From Rubrivivax gelatinosus (GTDB taxonomy: Bacteria; Pseudomonadota; Gammaproteobacteria; Burkholderiales; Burkholderiaceae_C): a stretch of DNA of 64,000 bases. The position numbers and the translations under genes are program-made. The notes below the pieces were generated by a model. The model was not told the origin of the DNA and ran no database searches. It worked only from the letters and a program-made list of their open reading frames with translations. The stretch is taken from assembly GCF_004340905.1 (NCBI RefSeq), contig NZ_SLXD01000003.1, positions 62,001 to 126,000 on the forward strand, written 5' to 3'. Shown piece after piece: positions 38,200 to 46,228 of the stretch (position 1 is its first letter; each line of letters begins with the position of its first letter).

Positions 38200-39276
38200 A
38201 TGGACCACGACCGCGCCTGGGCCGCGACGCGCAAGGGCCTGTTCGAGCTGCGCCACGACGGCGCCGGCGCCTGGCGCGTGGCCGGCGTCTCCTTCCTCGG
38301 CGAGCCGGTGTCGATGCTGCTGCCGCCCGACGCGCGTGGGCGCATGCTGGCCGCGCTGGACCTGGGCCATTTCGGCGTCAAGCTGCACGCCAGCGACGAC
38401 GCCGGCGCGAGCTGGCGCGAGCTCGCCACGCCGGCCTATCCGCCGCAGCCCGAGGGGGCACCCGGGCCGGCCTGGACGCTGGTGAAGGTCTGGGCGCTGG
38501 AGCGCGACCGCGACACCGTCTGGGCCGGCACCTTGCCCGGCGGGCTGTTCCGCAGCGAGGACTTCGGCGCCTCGTGGCACCTGGTCGAGGCCTTGTGGCA
38601 CGCGCCCGGCCGGCCCGAGTGGTTCGGCGGCGGCTACGAGGTGCCGGGGCTGCACTCGATCTGTCCGGACCCGTCGCGCCCGGGCGCGCTGCTGGTCGGC
38701 GTGTCCTGCGGCGGCGCCTGGGCGAGCGAGGACGACGGCGCGAGCTGGACGCTGGCCGCCCGCGGCATGCACGCCGAGTACATGCCGCCCGAACGCGCCG
38801 CCGACCCGGCGGTGCAGGACCCGCACCGCATCGTGCGCTGCGCCGCGGTGCCCGAGGTGCTCTGGTGCCAGCACCACAACGGCATCTGGCGCTCGTCCGA
38901 CGGCGCACGTTCCTGGCAGCGTGTGCAGGCGCCGCTGTCCTCCTTCGGCTTTGCCGTCGCGGTGCACCCGCGCGACGCCGACACCGCCTGGTTCGTGCCG
39001 GCGGTGAAGGACGAATGCCGCGTGCCGGTGGGCGCCGCGCTGGCCGTCAACCGCACGCGCGACGGCGGCGCCAGCTTCGAGACGCTGCGCGCCGGGCTGC
39101 CGCAGCGCGACTGCTACGAGCTCGTCTACCGCCACGCGCTGGACGTGGCCGCCGACGGCACGAGCCTGCTCTTGGGCAGCACGACCGGCGGCCTGTGGGC
39201 CAGCGTCGACGGCGGCGAGCAGTGGCACACGGTGGCGACGACGCTGCCGCCGATCCACGCCGTGCGATTCGGTTAG
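38200..39276 (+). CDS. Asp-box (BNR/sialidase-like) repeat protein
   Basis: A 358-residue predicted beta-propeller. Six Asp-box motifs (S/T-x-D-x-G-x-x-W) are visible: SDDAGASW, SEDFGASW, SEDDGASW, SSDGARSW, TRDGGASF and SVDGGEQW. There is no signal peptide and no sialidase catalytic Arg triad is evident, so this is likely an intracellular scaffold or an unknown hydrolase, not a true sialidase. It follows the ThiS/MoaD-like gene by 12 bp with GAAAGGGG as ribosome-binding site, so the two should act together. Function unknown. Confidence 0.82.
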   Translation: MDHDRAWAATRKGLFELRHDGAGAWRVAGVSFLGEPVSMLLPPDARGRMLAALDLGHFGVKLHASDDAGASWRELATPAYPPQPEGAPGPAWTLVKVWALERDRDTVWAGTLPGGLFRSEDFGASWHLVEALWHAPGRPEWFGGGYEVPGLHSICPDPSRPGALLVGVSCGGAWASEDDGASWTLAARGMHAEYMPPERAADPAVQDPHRIVRCAAVPEVLWCQHHNGIWRSSDGARSWQRVQAPLSSFGFAVAVHPRDADTAWFVPAVKDECRVPVGAALAVNRTRDGGASFETLRAGLPQRDCYELVYRHALDVAADGTSLLLGSTTGGLWASVDGGEQWHTVATTLPPIHAVRFG

Positions 39277-39445
39277 GAGCCTGGCCGGCGGCCAAGCCCC
39301 TAACCTGCGGGTGAACGTACGGCTCCCCCGAGCCCCCTCCGGGAGGGTGCTCCAGTTCGTTCGACGGCTCCCTCCAGCCTCCCTCCGAGAGGCAGGCTCC
39401 AGTCAGGAGGACGATGGCGGCCGGGTCCAGCCTGCGCGCTGGTTC
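39277..39445. other. Intergenic region with C/T-rich partial repeats
   Basis: Between convergent genes. It contains a CCCTC-CGG-GAGGG hairpin (near 39338-39350) and several GGCTCC/GCTCCAG iterations. No gene or clear terminator was recognised. Confidence 0.3.
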
Positions 39446-39811
39446 TTATCGAATTTCGCCGTCGACGTAATACCAGCGGCCGTCTTCGCGCACGAAGCGG
39501 CTGGTCTCGTGCAGGCGCAAGGCGCGCCCGGCGAGCTTGCTGCGGGCGACGAACTCGACCGTCGCCGCGTCGCCGTCTTCGCGGGCGCGGCGGACCTCCA
39601 GGCCCAGCCATTTCAGGCCGGGTTCGGACTCGACGCGCTCGGGCCGCGTGCTGGCGTGCCAGGTGGCCAGCAGGTAGGGCTCCAGCTCCAGCACGTAGGC
39701 GCTGTAACGCGAGCGCATCAGCGCCTCGGCACTCGGCGCCGCAGCGCCGGCATGCCAGCGGCCGCAGCAGTCGTCGTAGTCGGCCTTCAGGCCGCAGGGG
39801 CAGGGGGTCAT
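39446..39811 (-). CDS. YchJ-family protein (SEC-C motif)
   Basis: A 121-residue protein. It starts TPCPCGLKADYDDCCGRWH, a zinc-binding SEC-C-type cysteine cluster, followed by the YchJ/NTF2-like fold (SAEALMRSRYSAYVLELEPYLLATWHASTRP and FVARSKL...LHETSRFVREDGRWYYVDG). Function unknown. Start ATG 39811 gives the normal family N-terminus. It is divergent from the esterase gene. Confidence 0.92.
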   Translation of the reverse strand: MTPCPCGLKADYDDCCGRWHAGAAAPSAEALMRSRYSAYVLELEPYLLATWHASTRPERVESEPGLKWLGLEVRRAREDGDAATVEFVARSKLAGRALRLHETSRFVREDGRWYYVDGEIR

Positions 39812-39937
39812 CGTCTCGTCCTCGGGCGGCGCGAGCATACGGCGCCGTGCGGCCGGCCGGAATGCGCTGGCTACACTCGGGCGCAGCCGGCTCGTGCACG
39901 CGTCGCGTGCACACCACCGTCCCGCCAGGAACTCCCG

Positions 39938-40864
39938 ATGCTCGACCCCCAAGCCCGCGCGCTGCTGGACCTGATGATCGACAAGCGCGTGCCGCCAGTG
40001 CACACGCTGCAGCCGGCCGAGGCCCGGCGCTTCTATGCCGAGCGCCGCGCCTTCACCCAGCCTGACGCGCCGCCGGTGGCCGAGGTGCGCGACCTGGCCA
40101 CCGACGCCGGCCTCGCGCTGCGCCTGGTCCGGCCGGGCGAGGGCGTGCTGGCGCTGCTCGTCTACTTCCACGGCGGCGGCTGGACGATCGGCGACCTGGA
40201 CACGCACGACGTCGTCTGCCGCACGCTGGCGCTGGCCTCAGGCTGCGCCGTGCTGTCGGTGGACTACCGCCTGGCGCCGGAACACCGTTTCCCGGCCGCC
40301 GTCGACGACGCCGTCGCCGCCGTGCGCTGGGCGCGGCGCGAGGCCGTCGCGCTCGGCGTCGACCCGGCGCGTGTGGCCGTCGGCGGCGACAGCGCCGGCG
40401 GCAACCTGGCCGCCGTCGCGGCGATCGCCGCACGCGACGCGCACGAGCCGCTGGCCGCGCAGCTGCTGATCTACCCGGTGACCGACATGCGCGCCATCGC
40501 GCCCTCGCACGCCGCCAACGGCCAGGGTTATCTGCTGACCAGCGACAGCATCGCCTGGTTCCGAGGCCATTACGTGCCCGACGAGGCCTCGTGGACCGAC
40601 TGGCGCGCCTCGCCGCTGCTGGCGCCCGACCTGAGCCGGCTGCCGCGTGCGCTGGTCATCACCGCCGGCTACGACCCGCTGCGCGACGAGGGCCTGCAGT
40701 ACGCCGACGCCTTGTCGGCCGCCGGCAACCGCGTGCAGTACGTCGGCTTCGAGCGCCAGATCCACGGCTTCGTGACGATGGGGCGCGTGCTCGACGAGGC
40801 GCACACCGCGCTGGCGCTGGCCGGCGCCTTCCTGCGCGAGGCGCTCGCGCCGGTGGCGGCCTGA
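39938..40864 (+). CDS. Alpha/beta hydrolase, HSL-type esterase
   Basis: A 308-residue hormone-sensitive-lipase-like esterase. The oxyanion-hole motif is VYFHGGGWTIGDLDTHD (about 68-84), the nucleophile Ser is in GGDSAGGNLAA (about 150), the Asp is in AGYDPLRDEG (about 248) and the His in QIHGFVTMGR (about 278). It probably hydrolyses short acyl esters. Start ATG 39938 with AGGA upstream. It ends 31 bp before the LplT-like transporter gene, and the two may be co-transcribed. Confidence 0.93.
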   Translation: MLDPQARALLDLMIDKRVPPVHTLQPAEARRFYAERRAFTQPDAPPVAEVRDLATDAGLALRLVRPGEGVLALLVYFHGGGWTIGDLDTHDVVCRTLALASGCAVLSVDYRLAPEHRFPAAVDDAVAAVRWARREAVALGVDPARVAVGGDSAGGNLAAVAAIAARDAHEPLAAQLLIYPVTDMRAIAPSHAANGQGYLLTSDSIAWFRGHYVPDEASWTDWRASPLLAPDLSRLPRALVITAGYDPLRDEGLQYADALSAAGNRVQYVGFERQIHGFVTMGRVLDEAHTALALAGAFLREALAPVAA

Positions 40865-40895
40865 GCGTGCATTGCGCTTCGCAGCGGGGGCGCCG

Positions 40896-42632
40896 ATGAG
40901 CGGCGGCCACCCCAACCAGTTCGCGCTGCTGGCCCAGCGCCGCTTCGCGCCGTTCTTCGCCGTGCAGTTCCTCGGCGCGGGCAACGACAACCTGTTCAAG
41001 TTCGCCTTCACCGTGATGGCGACCTACCAGCTGCAGCTCGCCTGGATGCCGCCGTCGCTGGCCGGGCTGGTGATCGGCGCGGTCTTCATCCTGCCCTTCG
41101 TGCTGTTCTCGGCCACCGCCGGGCAGCTCGCCGACAAGCACGACAAGGCGCTGCTGGCGCGCTGGGTCAAGTCGCTGGAGATCGCGATCATGGCCGCCGC
41201 GGTCTGGGGCTTCGTGCACGCCGACGCCGTCATGCTGCTGGCCTGCGTCTTCGGCATGGGGCTGCACTCGACACTCTTCGGCCCGGTGAAGTACGCCTAC
41301 CTGCCGCAGCACCTGGACGAGCGTGAACTGACCGGCGGCAACGGACTGGTCGAGATGGGCACCTTCGTCGCCATCCTGCTGGGCAACCTGGCCGGCGGCC
41401 TGCTGATGGCGGTGCCCGAGGCCGGCGCGCGTCTGGTGGCCTTCGCCTGCCTGGGCGTGGCGCTGCTGGGGCGGCTGGTGGCGCAGGCCGTGCCGCGTTC
41501 GCCGGCGCCGCAGCCCGACCTGGTGATCAACTGGAACCCGTTCAGCGAGACCTGGCGCAATCTGCGGCTGGCGCACGAGGACCCGGTGGTCTTCCGCTCG
41601 CTGCTGGGCATCTCGTGGATGTGGGCCTTCGGCGCGGTCTTCCTGTCGCAGTTCCCGGCCTTCGCCAAGGACGTGCTGCACGGCGACGAGCAGGTGGCCT
41701 CGCTGCTGCTGGTGCTGTTCTCGGTGGGCGTGGGCGTCGGCGCGCTGCTGTGCGAGACGCTGTCGCGGCGCCACGTCGAGATCGGCCTGGTGCCGCTGGG
41801 CGCGGCCGGCATGAGCGTCTTCGCCGTCGACCTGTATTTTGCCGCGCACGCGCTGCCGGCCTCGGCGCTGATGCCGGTCGGCGCCTTCGTCGCCCAGCCG
41901 GCGCACTGGCGCGTGATGGCCGACCTCACGCTGCTGGCGCTGGCCGCCGGCGTCTACAGCGTGCCGATGTACGCGCTGATCCAACTGCGCAGCCCGGTGA
42001 CGCACCGCGCCCGCATCATCGCCGCCAACAACATCCTCAACGCGCTGTTCATGATCGCCAGCGCGCTGGGCGCCGGCGCGCTGCTCGGCGCGGGGCTGTC
42101 GATTCCCGGCGTGTTCCTCGTCGCCGGCGTTGTCAACGCGCTCGTCGCCGGCGCGGTGTTCTGGTTCGTGCCCGAGTACCTGCTGCGCTGCCTGGCGCTG
42201 CTGCACGGCCGGCTGCTGCGCCGGCTGGGCGTGGCCGGCGTGCCGCCGCCGGCCGACGGCGCCGCGCTGCTCGTCGGCCCGGCGCCCGAAGGCGCCGATC
42301 TGCTGCTGCCGGCGGCCGCCGGGCCACGGCCGCTGCGCTGGGTCGTCGACCGCCGCCGGCTCGCCGGCCCCGGCCTGGGCGCGCTGCTGCGCCGTGCCGG
42401 CGCCGTCGCCTGGGTGCCGGCGCACGAGGACGCGGCGGCGCACGCCGAAGCCGTCGAGCGTGCGGCGCAGGCGCTGGCCGCCGGCGAGCTGGTCGGCCTC
42501 TTCGTCGCCGACGAGGCCGGGCGGGCGGCGACGCTGGCGGCGGTGCTCGCGCGTCAGCCGGTGCCGGTGCTGGAAGTGCGCTACGTGCCGGGGCGACCGG
42601 CGGTGTTGTCGCTGGAGGCGCGGCCCGGCTGA
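40896..42632 (+). CDS. LplT-like MFS transporter with degenerate acyltransferase-like tail
   Basis: A 578-residue protein. Residues 1-420 are a 12-helix major-facilitator transporter with the signature FFAVQFLGAGNDNLFKFAF, as in LplT (lysophospholipid flipping) and in larger transporter-PlsC-AMP-ligase fusions. The remaining 155 residues follow the acyltransferase pattern of those fusions: RPLRWVVDRRRL, LGALLRRAGAVAWVPAHED and ALAAGELVGLFVADEAG. However, the catalytic NHxSxxD box is replaced (LLVGPAPEGADLLL) and FPEG is FVAD. No ligase domain follows. The tail is therefore probably inactive, kept only as a remnant or binding module. Domain assignment of the tail is my reading by eye. Confidence 0.82.
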   Translation: MSGGHPNQFALLAQRRFAPFFAVQFLGAGNDNLFKFAFTVMATYQLQLAWMPPSLAGLVIGAVFILPFVLFSATAGQLADKHDKALLARWVKSLEIAIMAAAVWGFVHADAVMLLACVFGMGLHSTLFGPVKYAYLPQHLDERELTGGNGLVEMGTFVAILLGNLAGGLLMAVPEAGARLVAFACLGVALLGRLVAQAVPRSPAPQPDLVINWNPFSETWRNLRLAHEDPVVFRSLLGISWMWAFGAVFLSQFPAFAKDVLHGDEQVASLLLVLFSVGVGVGALLCETLSRRHVEIGLVPLGAAGMSVFAVDLYFAAHALPASALMPVGAFVAQPAHWRVMADLTLLALAAGVYSVPMYALIQLRSPVTHRARIIAANNILNALFMIASALGAGALLGAGLSIPGVFLVAGVVNALVAGAVFWFVPEYLLRCLALLHGRLLRRLGVAGVPPPADGAALLVGPAPEGADLLLPAAAGPRPLRWVVDRRRLAGPGLGALLRRAGAVAWVPAHEDAAAHAEAVERAAQALAAGELVGLFVADEAGRAATLAAVLARQPVPVLEVRYVPGRPAVLSLEARPG

Positions 42633-42680
42633 CCGTGACCGGATGCCGCCGGGGGCGGCGTGCGGTGCTTGCAGCGAATA

Positions 42681-42696
42681 CTGTATGGGCATACAG
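42681..42696 (+). promoter_or_regulatory. LexA (SOS) box of imuA
   Basis: CTGTATGGGCATACAG fits CTGT-N8-ACAG with a symmetric centre. It ends 8 bp before the imuA start codon, so LexA binding would block transcription start. imuA-type genes are known SOS genes. No Shine-Dalgarno sequence fits between box and ATG, so translation may be leaderless. Confidence 0.85.
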
Positions 42697-42704
42697 TCTC
42701 CCCC

Positions 42705-43628
42705 ATGGAGACGCTGCCCCTGTTCGCCCCGTCGCCGCCGGTCGCCGTGCCGGCGGAGGGGCGGCGTGCGCGGCGCTCGTGGCCCGTGTCGCCGCCGTCC
42801 GTGGCCGGCGGTGCGGCAGCCGGGCTGGCGGCCCCGGTTGCGCCATCGCCCGCACCGTCACCAGCACCGTCGCCGGCATCGCCGGCCGTGCCGCCGCGGC
42901 CCGCGGCGCTGGAAGACCTGCACCCGGCGCTGTGGCGTGCGCACCAGCTCGGCCGCCAGCACGAGACCACCTGGTCCAGCGGTTTCGCCGCGCTCGACGC
43001 CGTGCTGCCGGGCGGCGGCTGGCCCTCGCGAGTGCTGACCGAGCTGCTGCTGCCGCGTGCCGGCCTGGGCGAGATGCGGCTGCTGGCGCCGGCGCTGGCC
43101 GCGGTGCAGCGCGGCGAGGGCTGCGTGATGCTGTTCGACCCGCCGGCGCTGCCTTTCGGCTGGGCGCTGGCCGAATGCGGGCTCGACCTTGGGCGGCTGT
43201 TCGTCGTGCGCAGCCGCCAGGCGCAGCGCGGCCGGGCGCGTGGCCCGCTGCCGGCCGCCGACGTGCTCTGGGCGCTGGAGCAGGCGCTGCGCTCGGGCCA
43301 GGTCGGTGCCGTGCTCGCCTGGCTGCCGGCGCGGCTGCCGGCCGACGCGCTGCGCCGGCTGCAACTGGCCGCGCAGACGCACGACGGCCCGGCCTTCGTG
43401 CTGCGCGACGACGCCGCGCGCACCCGGCCCAGCGTCGCGCCGCTGCGGCTGTGGCTGTGCGCCGCCGGTGCCGACGCGCTGCGTGTGCACCTGCTCAAGC
43501 GCCGCGGCCCGCCGCTGGCCCAGCCGCTCGCGCTGGCCTTGCCCCCGGTGCTGCCGGCCGCGGCACGCGCCCGCGCGGCGGCGCCGGCGGTGGTGCGGCC
43601 CGTGTTCGCCCAGGAGGTCCCGCGATGA
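42705..43628 (+). CDS. imuA: ImuA, translesion-synthesis accessory protein
   Basis: A 307-residue RecA-like protein of the ImuA group. A Pro/Ala-rich N-terminus (about 40-65, APSPAPSPAPSP) precedes the conserved LHPALWRAHQLGR and GFAALDAVLPGGGWPSRVLTELLL. The latter is the reduced nucleotide-binding region where a full Walker A is missing. ImuA works with ImuB and DnaE2 in damage-induced mutagenesis. A LexA box precedes it. The gene overlaps the DUF3224 remnant by 4 bp (ATGA). Start ATG 42705 is the first in frame after the box; a downstream GTG is possible. Confidence 0.9.
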   Translation: METLPLFAPSPPVAVPAEGRRARRSWPVSPPSVAGGAAAGLAAPVAPSPAPSPAPSPASPAVPPRPAALEDLHPALWRAHQLGRQHETTWSSGFAALDAVLPGGGWPSRVLTELLLPRAGLGEMRLLAPALAAVQRGEGCVMLFDPPALPFGWALAECGLDLGRLFVVRSRQAQRGRARGPLPAADVLWALEQALRSGQVGAVLAWLPARLPADALRRLQLAAQTHDGPAFVLRDDAARTRPSVAPLRLWLCAAGADALRVHLLKRRGPPLAQPLALALPPVLPAAARARAAAPAVVRPVFAQEVPR

Positions 43629-43918
43629 ACCATGCCGCCGGCGTCTTCGGCCTCAGGCTGACACCCGCATCGGCGAGTTTCCGGCCGCCCGGCGGCTGGA
43701 CAAGCTCCCGGCCAGCCCGGCGGCTGGACAAGCGTTACCCCGGCCCGCTCGACGCCCTCGGCCAGCCGCGGCTGGAGCTCATCGTCGTGCCCGACTTGGG
43801 CACCGGCGCGCTCGCCAGCCTGGCCGGGCGGCCGGGCACACGCGTCACGCCCGACGGCCGCCACTTCTACGATCTGGACTACGAGTTGGCGCATCAACAG
43901 GAGGACCCACAAGCATGA
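43625..43918 (+). pseudogene. DUF3224-family gene with internal deletion
   Basis: A 97-residue ORF. The N-terminus (GVFGLRLTP), RRLDKRYPGPLDA, and the C-terminal part (LELIVVPDLGTGALASLAGR, then GRHFYDLDYEL) each match successive parts of DUF3224 proteins. The central 50-60 residues of that family are missing between LDALGQ and PRLELIV. A 27-bp imperfect tandem duplication (43681-43732) with a 1-base length difference adds extra residues near the N-terminus. The product is unlikely to fold as a normal DUF3224 barrel. It overlaps imuA by 4 bp and the next gene by 4 bp, so it still sits in a translated chain. Family assignment is from recalled patterns. Confidence 0.6.
43681..43732 (+). repeat. 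Short imperfect tandem duplication in the DUF3224 remnant
   Basis: Copies 43681-43707 and 43708-43732, both containing GCCCGGCGGCTGGACAAG. One extra base in the second copy shifts the reading frame, so only the second copy reads as the family's RRLDK. Confidence 0.8.
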
Positions 43919-44412
43919 GCTCTCCCGCCTTTCTCTCCGGTGGCGCTGCCGTGCCGGCCCCGCCCGGGATCGATGCTTCGCCGCCTTCGGCCGCCGGCGG
44001 CCCCGCCGTGGGTGCAGCGGCGCTGGTGCACGAGTTCTGGCGCCGCATGGCGAGCAACGACTTCGCTTCGGTCGGCGAGCTGCTGGCCGAGGACTTCGTG
44101 CTCGACTGGCCGCAGTCGGGCGAACGTTTCCGCGGTCCCGGGCGTTTCGTGCGCATGAACCAGGAGTACCCGGCGAACGGGCCCTGGCGTTTTCGCGTGC
44201 ACCGCGTCGTCGGCGGCGCGCACGACGCGGTGTCCGACGTCGGTGTCACCGACGGCGTGCAGCAGGCGCGCGTGATCTCGTTCTTCGACTGCGACCTCGC
44301 CGCTGGCCGTGTGCGCCGCCTGGTCGAGTTCTGGCCCGAGCCTTATGCCGCGCCGTCCAACCGCGCCCACCTGGCCGAGCCGATCGACGACGCGCAGGGC
44401 GAGGGCGGCTGA
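43915..44412 (+). CDS. SnoaL/NTF2-like protein
   Basis: A 165-residue protein with a Pro/Ala-rich leader (about 1-35) and a SnoaL-like alpha+beta barrel: LVHEFWRRMASNDFASVGELLAEDFVLDWPQSGE, then RVHRVVGGAHDAVSDVGVTDG and a C-terminal VRRLVEFWPEPYAAP. These folds serve as small-molecule isomerases, hydrolases or binding proteins; the role here is unknown. Its start overlaps the stop of the DUF3224 remnant (ATGA). It separates imuA from imuB and has no known link to DNA repair. Confidence 0.82.
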   Translation: MSSPAFLSGGAAVPAPPGIDASPPSAAGGPAVGAAALVHEFWRRMASNDFASVGELLAEDFVLDWPQSGERFRGPGRFVRMNQEYPANGPWRFRVHRVVGGAHDAVSDVGVTDGVQQARVISFFDCDLAAGRVRRLVEFWPEPYAAPSNRAHLAEPIDDAQGEGG

Positions 44413-44547
44413 GCCCGGGCGTCGTTCGCGCGCGGGCGAGCACCGGGTGGCCCGGGCAGCGCCGGCGCTGGCGTTCCTGATGGCGGCGTTTGCGGCCGCC
44501 CTCCCGCCGGCCCTCCCGCCTTCCCCTGCCGTCCCGCCGGAGGCTCC

Positions 44548-46218
44548 GTGTTCTGGATCGCACTGCATGCCCCGCGGCTGTCGCTGGAGTCCTGGCGCGC
44601 CACGCTGGGCGCGGCCGAGGCTGCCCGGCCGCTGGCGCTGGTGGCGGCGCACCGCATCGCCGCGGTCGACCCCCGGGCCGCCGAACGTGGTGTCCAGCCC
44701 GGAATGCGGCGTGGCACCGCGCTGGCGCTGGCCCCCGATCTGGTGCACGGCGAGGCCGATGCGGTGCGCGACGCCGCCGCGCTGACGGCGCTGGCGCACG
44801 CCGCGCTGGCCTTCACGCCGAGGGTCGTGCCCGAGCCGCCGGCCACGGTGCTGCTGGAGGTGGCCGCCAGCCTGCGCTGCTTCGGCGGCGGGCCGCGGCT
44901 GCTGCAGCGGCTGCAGGCGGCCGTCGAGCCGCTGGGGCATGCGCTGGCCCTTGCCAGCGCACCCACGGCGCGCGGCGCCTCGCTGCTGGCGCGCTGGCGC
45001 GGCGAGCACGCCGGTTTCATGCTCGCACCGGGCGACCGGCTGCAGGCGCTGCAGGCGCTGCTCGCTGAAGTGCCGCTGGCGCTGCTGGACGCCGGGCGTG
45101 AACACGCCGTGGTGCTGCAGGGCATGGGCGTGCACACGCTGGGCGAACTGCAGGCGCTGCCGCGCGACGGCGTCGCACGCCGTTTCGGCACCGCGCTGCT
45201 GGCCGAACTCGACCAGACGCTGGGCCGCGCCGCCGACCCGCGCGAGCCCCTCGTGCCGCCAGCGGTCTTCGAGAGCCGGCTGGAGCTGTTCGCCCGTGCC
45301 GACACCGCGGCCCAGGTGCTGCACGGCGCCGGCGTGCTGCTGGCGCGGCTGCTGGCCTGGGCGCAGGCGCGCCAGGTGCGCATCGCCGCCTTCACGCTGG
45401 TGATGCACCACGACCGCCACCGCGGCGACGCCCCGCCGGCCACGCGGCTGCGGCTGGAGCTGGCCGAGGCCTCGCTCGACCCCGGGCACCTGCAGCTGCT
45501 GCTGCGCGAACGCCTGGGCCGGCTGGAGCTGGTGGCGCCGACGCTGGAGCTGGAACTCGAATGCCACGAGACGCTGCACGCGCCGGCGCCCAACGCCGAG
45601 CTGTTCCCGTCGCGCCAGGGTCAGGCCCAGGGCCTCGTGCGCCTGCTGGAGCGCCTGCGTGCGCGCCTGGGCGACGAGCAGGTGCTGCGCCTGGTGCCGC
45701 AGCCCGACCACCGGCCCGAATGCGGCGCGCGGCTGCTGCCGCTGCAGGCCGCGCCCGGCCGTGCCGCGCGCGTGGCGTCCGGCCCAGCACGGCCCGCCGC
45801 CGGCGCCCTGCGTCGGCCAGCGCCGCCCGCGGCGGCGAAGGGGGTCTCGCCGGCGCCTGCGCCGGCAGCGCCGGCCGACCCGGCACAGGCCCTGGTCGCC
45901 TCGCTGCTGGCGCGTGCGGCGCCGGTCGTGCCCGAGGCCGCACGCCGCCGCCGTGCCGCGCTGCACCGCCCGGTGTGGCTGCTGGACACGCCGCAGCCGC
46001 TGCCCGAGCGCCAGGAGCGCCCGCAATGGCTGGGCCGGCCGCTGCGTGTGCTGGCCGGGCCGGAGCGCATCGAATCGGGCTGGTGGGACGGCGCCCTGGC
46101 GGTGCGCGACTACTTCGTCGCCCAGGCCGAGGACGGCGCGCTGGTCTGGGTCTACCGCGAACGCCTGCCGGCCGACGACGCGGCCGGCGGCTGGTACCTG
46201 CAGGGCTGGTTCGGCTGA
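44548..46218 (+). CDS. imuB: ImuB, Y-family polymerase-like mutagenesis protein
   Basis: A 556-residue ImuB. It opens FWIALHAPRLSLESW and shows Y-family features (IAAVDPRAAERGVQPGMRRGTALAL, LEVAASLRCFGGGPRLLQRL, helix-hairpin region MGVHTLGELQALPRDGVARRFG). The acidic catalytic residues of true DinB polymerases are absent, as in ImuB proteins, which act as clamp-binding adaptors for DnaE2. Start GTG 44548 follows GGAGG by 5 bp. It lies 135 bp after the SnoaL-like gene and its end faces a minus-strand gene; no dnaE2 follows. Confidence 0.9.
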   Translation: MFWIALHAPRLSLESWRATLGAAEAARPLALVAAHRIAAVDPRAAERGVQPGMRRGTALALAPDLVHGEADAVRDAAALTALAHAALAFTPRVVPEPPATVLLEVAASLRCFGGGPRLLQRLQAAVEPLGHALALASAPTARGASLLARWRGEHAGFMLAPGDRLQALQALLAEVPLALLDAGREHAVVLQGMGVHTLGELQALPRDGVARRFGTALLAELDQTLGRAADPREPLVPPAVFESRLELFARADTAAQVLHGAGVLLARLLAWAQARQVRIAAFTLVMHHDRHRGDAPPATRLRLELAEASLDPGHLQLLLRERLGRLELVAPTLELELECHETLHAPAPNAELFPSRQGQAQGLVRLLERLRARLGDEQVLRLVPQPDHRPECGARLLPLQAAPGRAARVASGPARPAAGALRRPAPPAAAKGVSPAPAPAAPADPAQALVASLLARAAPVVPEAARRRRAALHRPVWLLDTPQPLPERQERPQWLGRPLRVLAGPERIESGWWDGALAVRDYFVAQAEDGALVWVYRERLPADDAAGGWYLQGWFG

Positions 46219-46228
46219 CGAAGCCGGC

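Noticed and set aside
38200..39276. Secreted sialidase
   Set aside because: Asp-boxes are present, but there is no signal peptide and the sialidase catalytic residues are not evident.
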